Assembly: GCA_027038155.1 (NCBI GenBank)
Contig: JALVXW010000335.1
Coordinates: forward strand, 1 to 5,895
Source: Sulfurovum sp.
GTDB taxonomy: Bacteria; Campylobacterota; Campylobacteria; Campylobacterales; Sulfurovaceae
Direction of reading: 5' to 3'
DNA length: 5,895 nt
Shown: positions 5,889 through 5,895 of the stretch, in pieces
Numbering within the stretch: the stretch's first letter is position 1
How the letters are laid out: every line of letters starts with the position of its first letter
Program-made: the position numbers and the translations under genes
Notes under the pieces: model-generated
Database searches by the model: none
Told to the model about the DNA's origin: nothing
What the model saw: the letters and a program-made list of their open reading frames with translations, nothing else

Positions 5889-5895
5889 ATGCAAC
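5889..5895 (+). CDS. Start of a gene cut by the right edge (partial)
   Basis: An ATG at 5889-5891 is followed by CAA and the window end, and is preceded at six bases by AAGAGGGG (5876-5883), a good ribosome-binding site. With only two codons visible no product can be named. The region 5771-5888 between it and dsbD is very AT-rich and would carry the divergent promoters, but several TATAAA/TATATT-like strings compete and I cannot pick one. Confidence 0.35.

Overview
The window is AT-rich bacterial DNA with tightly packed genes. Its best-recognised gene encodes a full-length DsbD thiol:disulfide interchange protein. The codon habits, the style of the DsbD sequence and the promoters (strong TATAAT -10 boxes, often extended TGCTATAAT, with T-rich DNA instead of a clear -35) suggest a member of the Campylobacterota, perhaps a Sulfurovum/Sulfurimonas-type organism. 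That placement is inference from style, not from a marker gene.

Layout from left to right: (1) 1-71, minus strand, the first 23 codons of a gene running off the left edge, resembling the N-terminus of CvfB/YitL-type S1 RNA-binding proteins. (2) 72-169, a short divergent promoter region with two TATAAT boxes back to back. (3) 170-1925, plus strand, a two-gene unit: a small four-helix membrane protein of the DUF6524 type, then a 427-residue membrane protein with a soluble C-terminal half that I cannot assign. (4) 1926-2023, a short convergent gap holding a 15-bp tandem repeat and one copy of a 40-bp direct repeat. (5) 2024-3238, minus strand, an AAA_14/DUF4143-type ATPase starting at TTG, with its own promoter inside an 18-bp inverted repeat. 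(6) 3239-3405, the gap holding that promoter and the second copy of the 40-bp repeat. (7) 3406-3942, minus strand, a Uma2-family (DUF820) PD-(D/E)XK nuclease-like protein with its own extended -10 promoter and a compact terminator at its stop codon. (8) 3992-5770, minus strand, dsbD. (9) 5771-5888, an AT-rich divergent region, then a ribosome-binding site and ATG of a plus-strand gene cut by the right edge.

No single pathway links these genes. DsbD passes electrons from the cytoplasm to periplasmic thiol proteins. The DUF6524 gene and its neighbour look like a co-transcribed envelope pair of unknown role. The ATPase and the Uma2 protein are common accessory genes of uncertain function; each appears to be transcribed separately. 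The most unusual structure is the ATPase locus: the gene, its TATAAT box and an operator-like dyad lie between direct repeats, which suggests a mobile or duplicated cassette. I see no transposase, CRISPR array, tRNA or rRNA.
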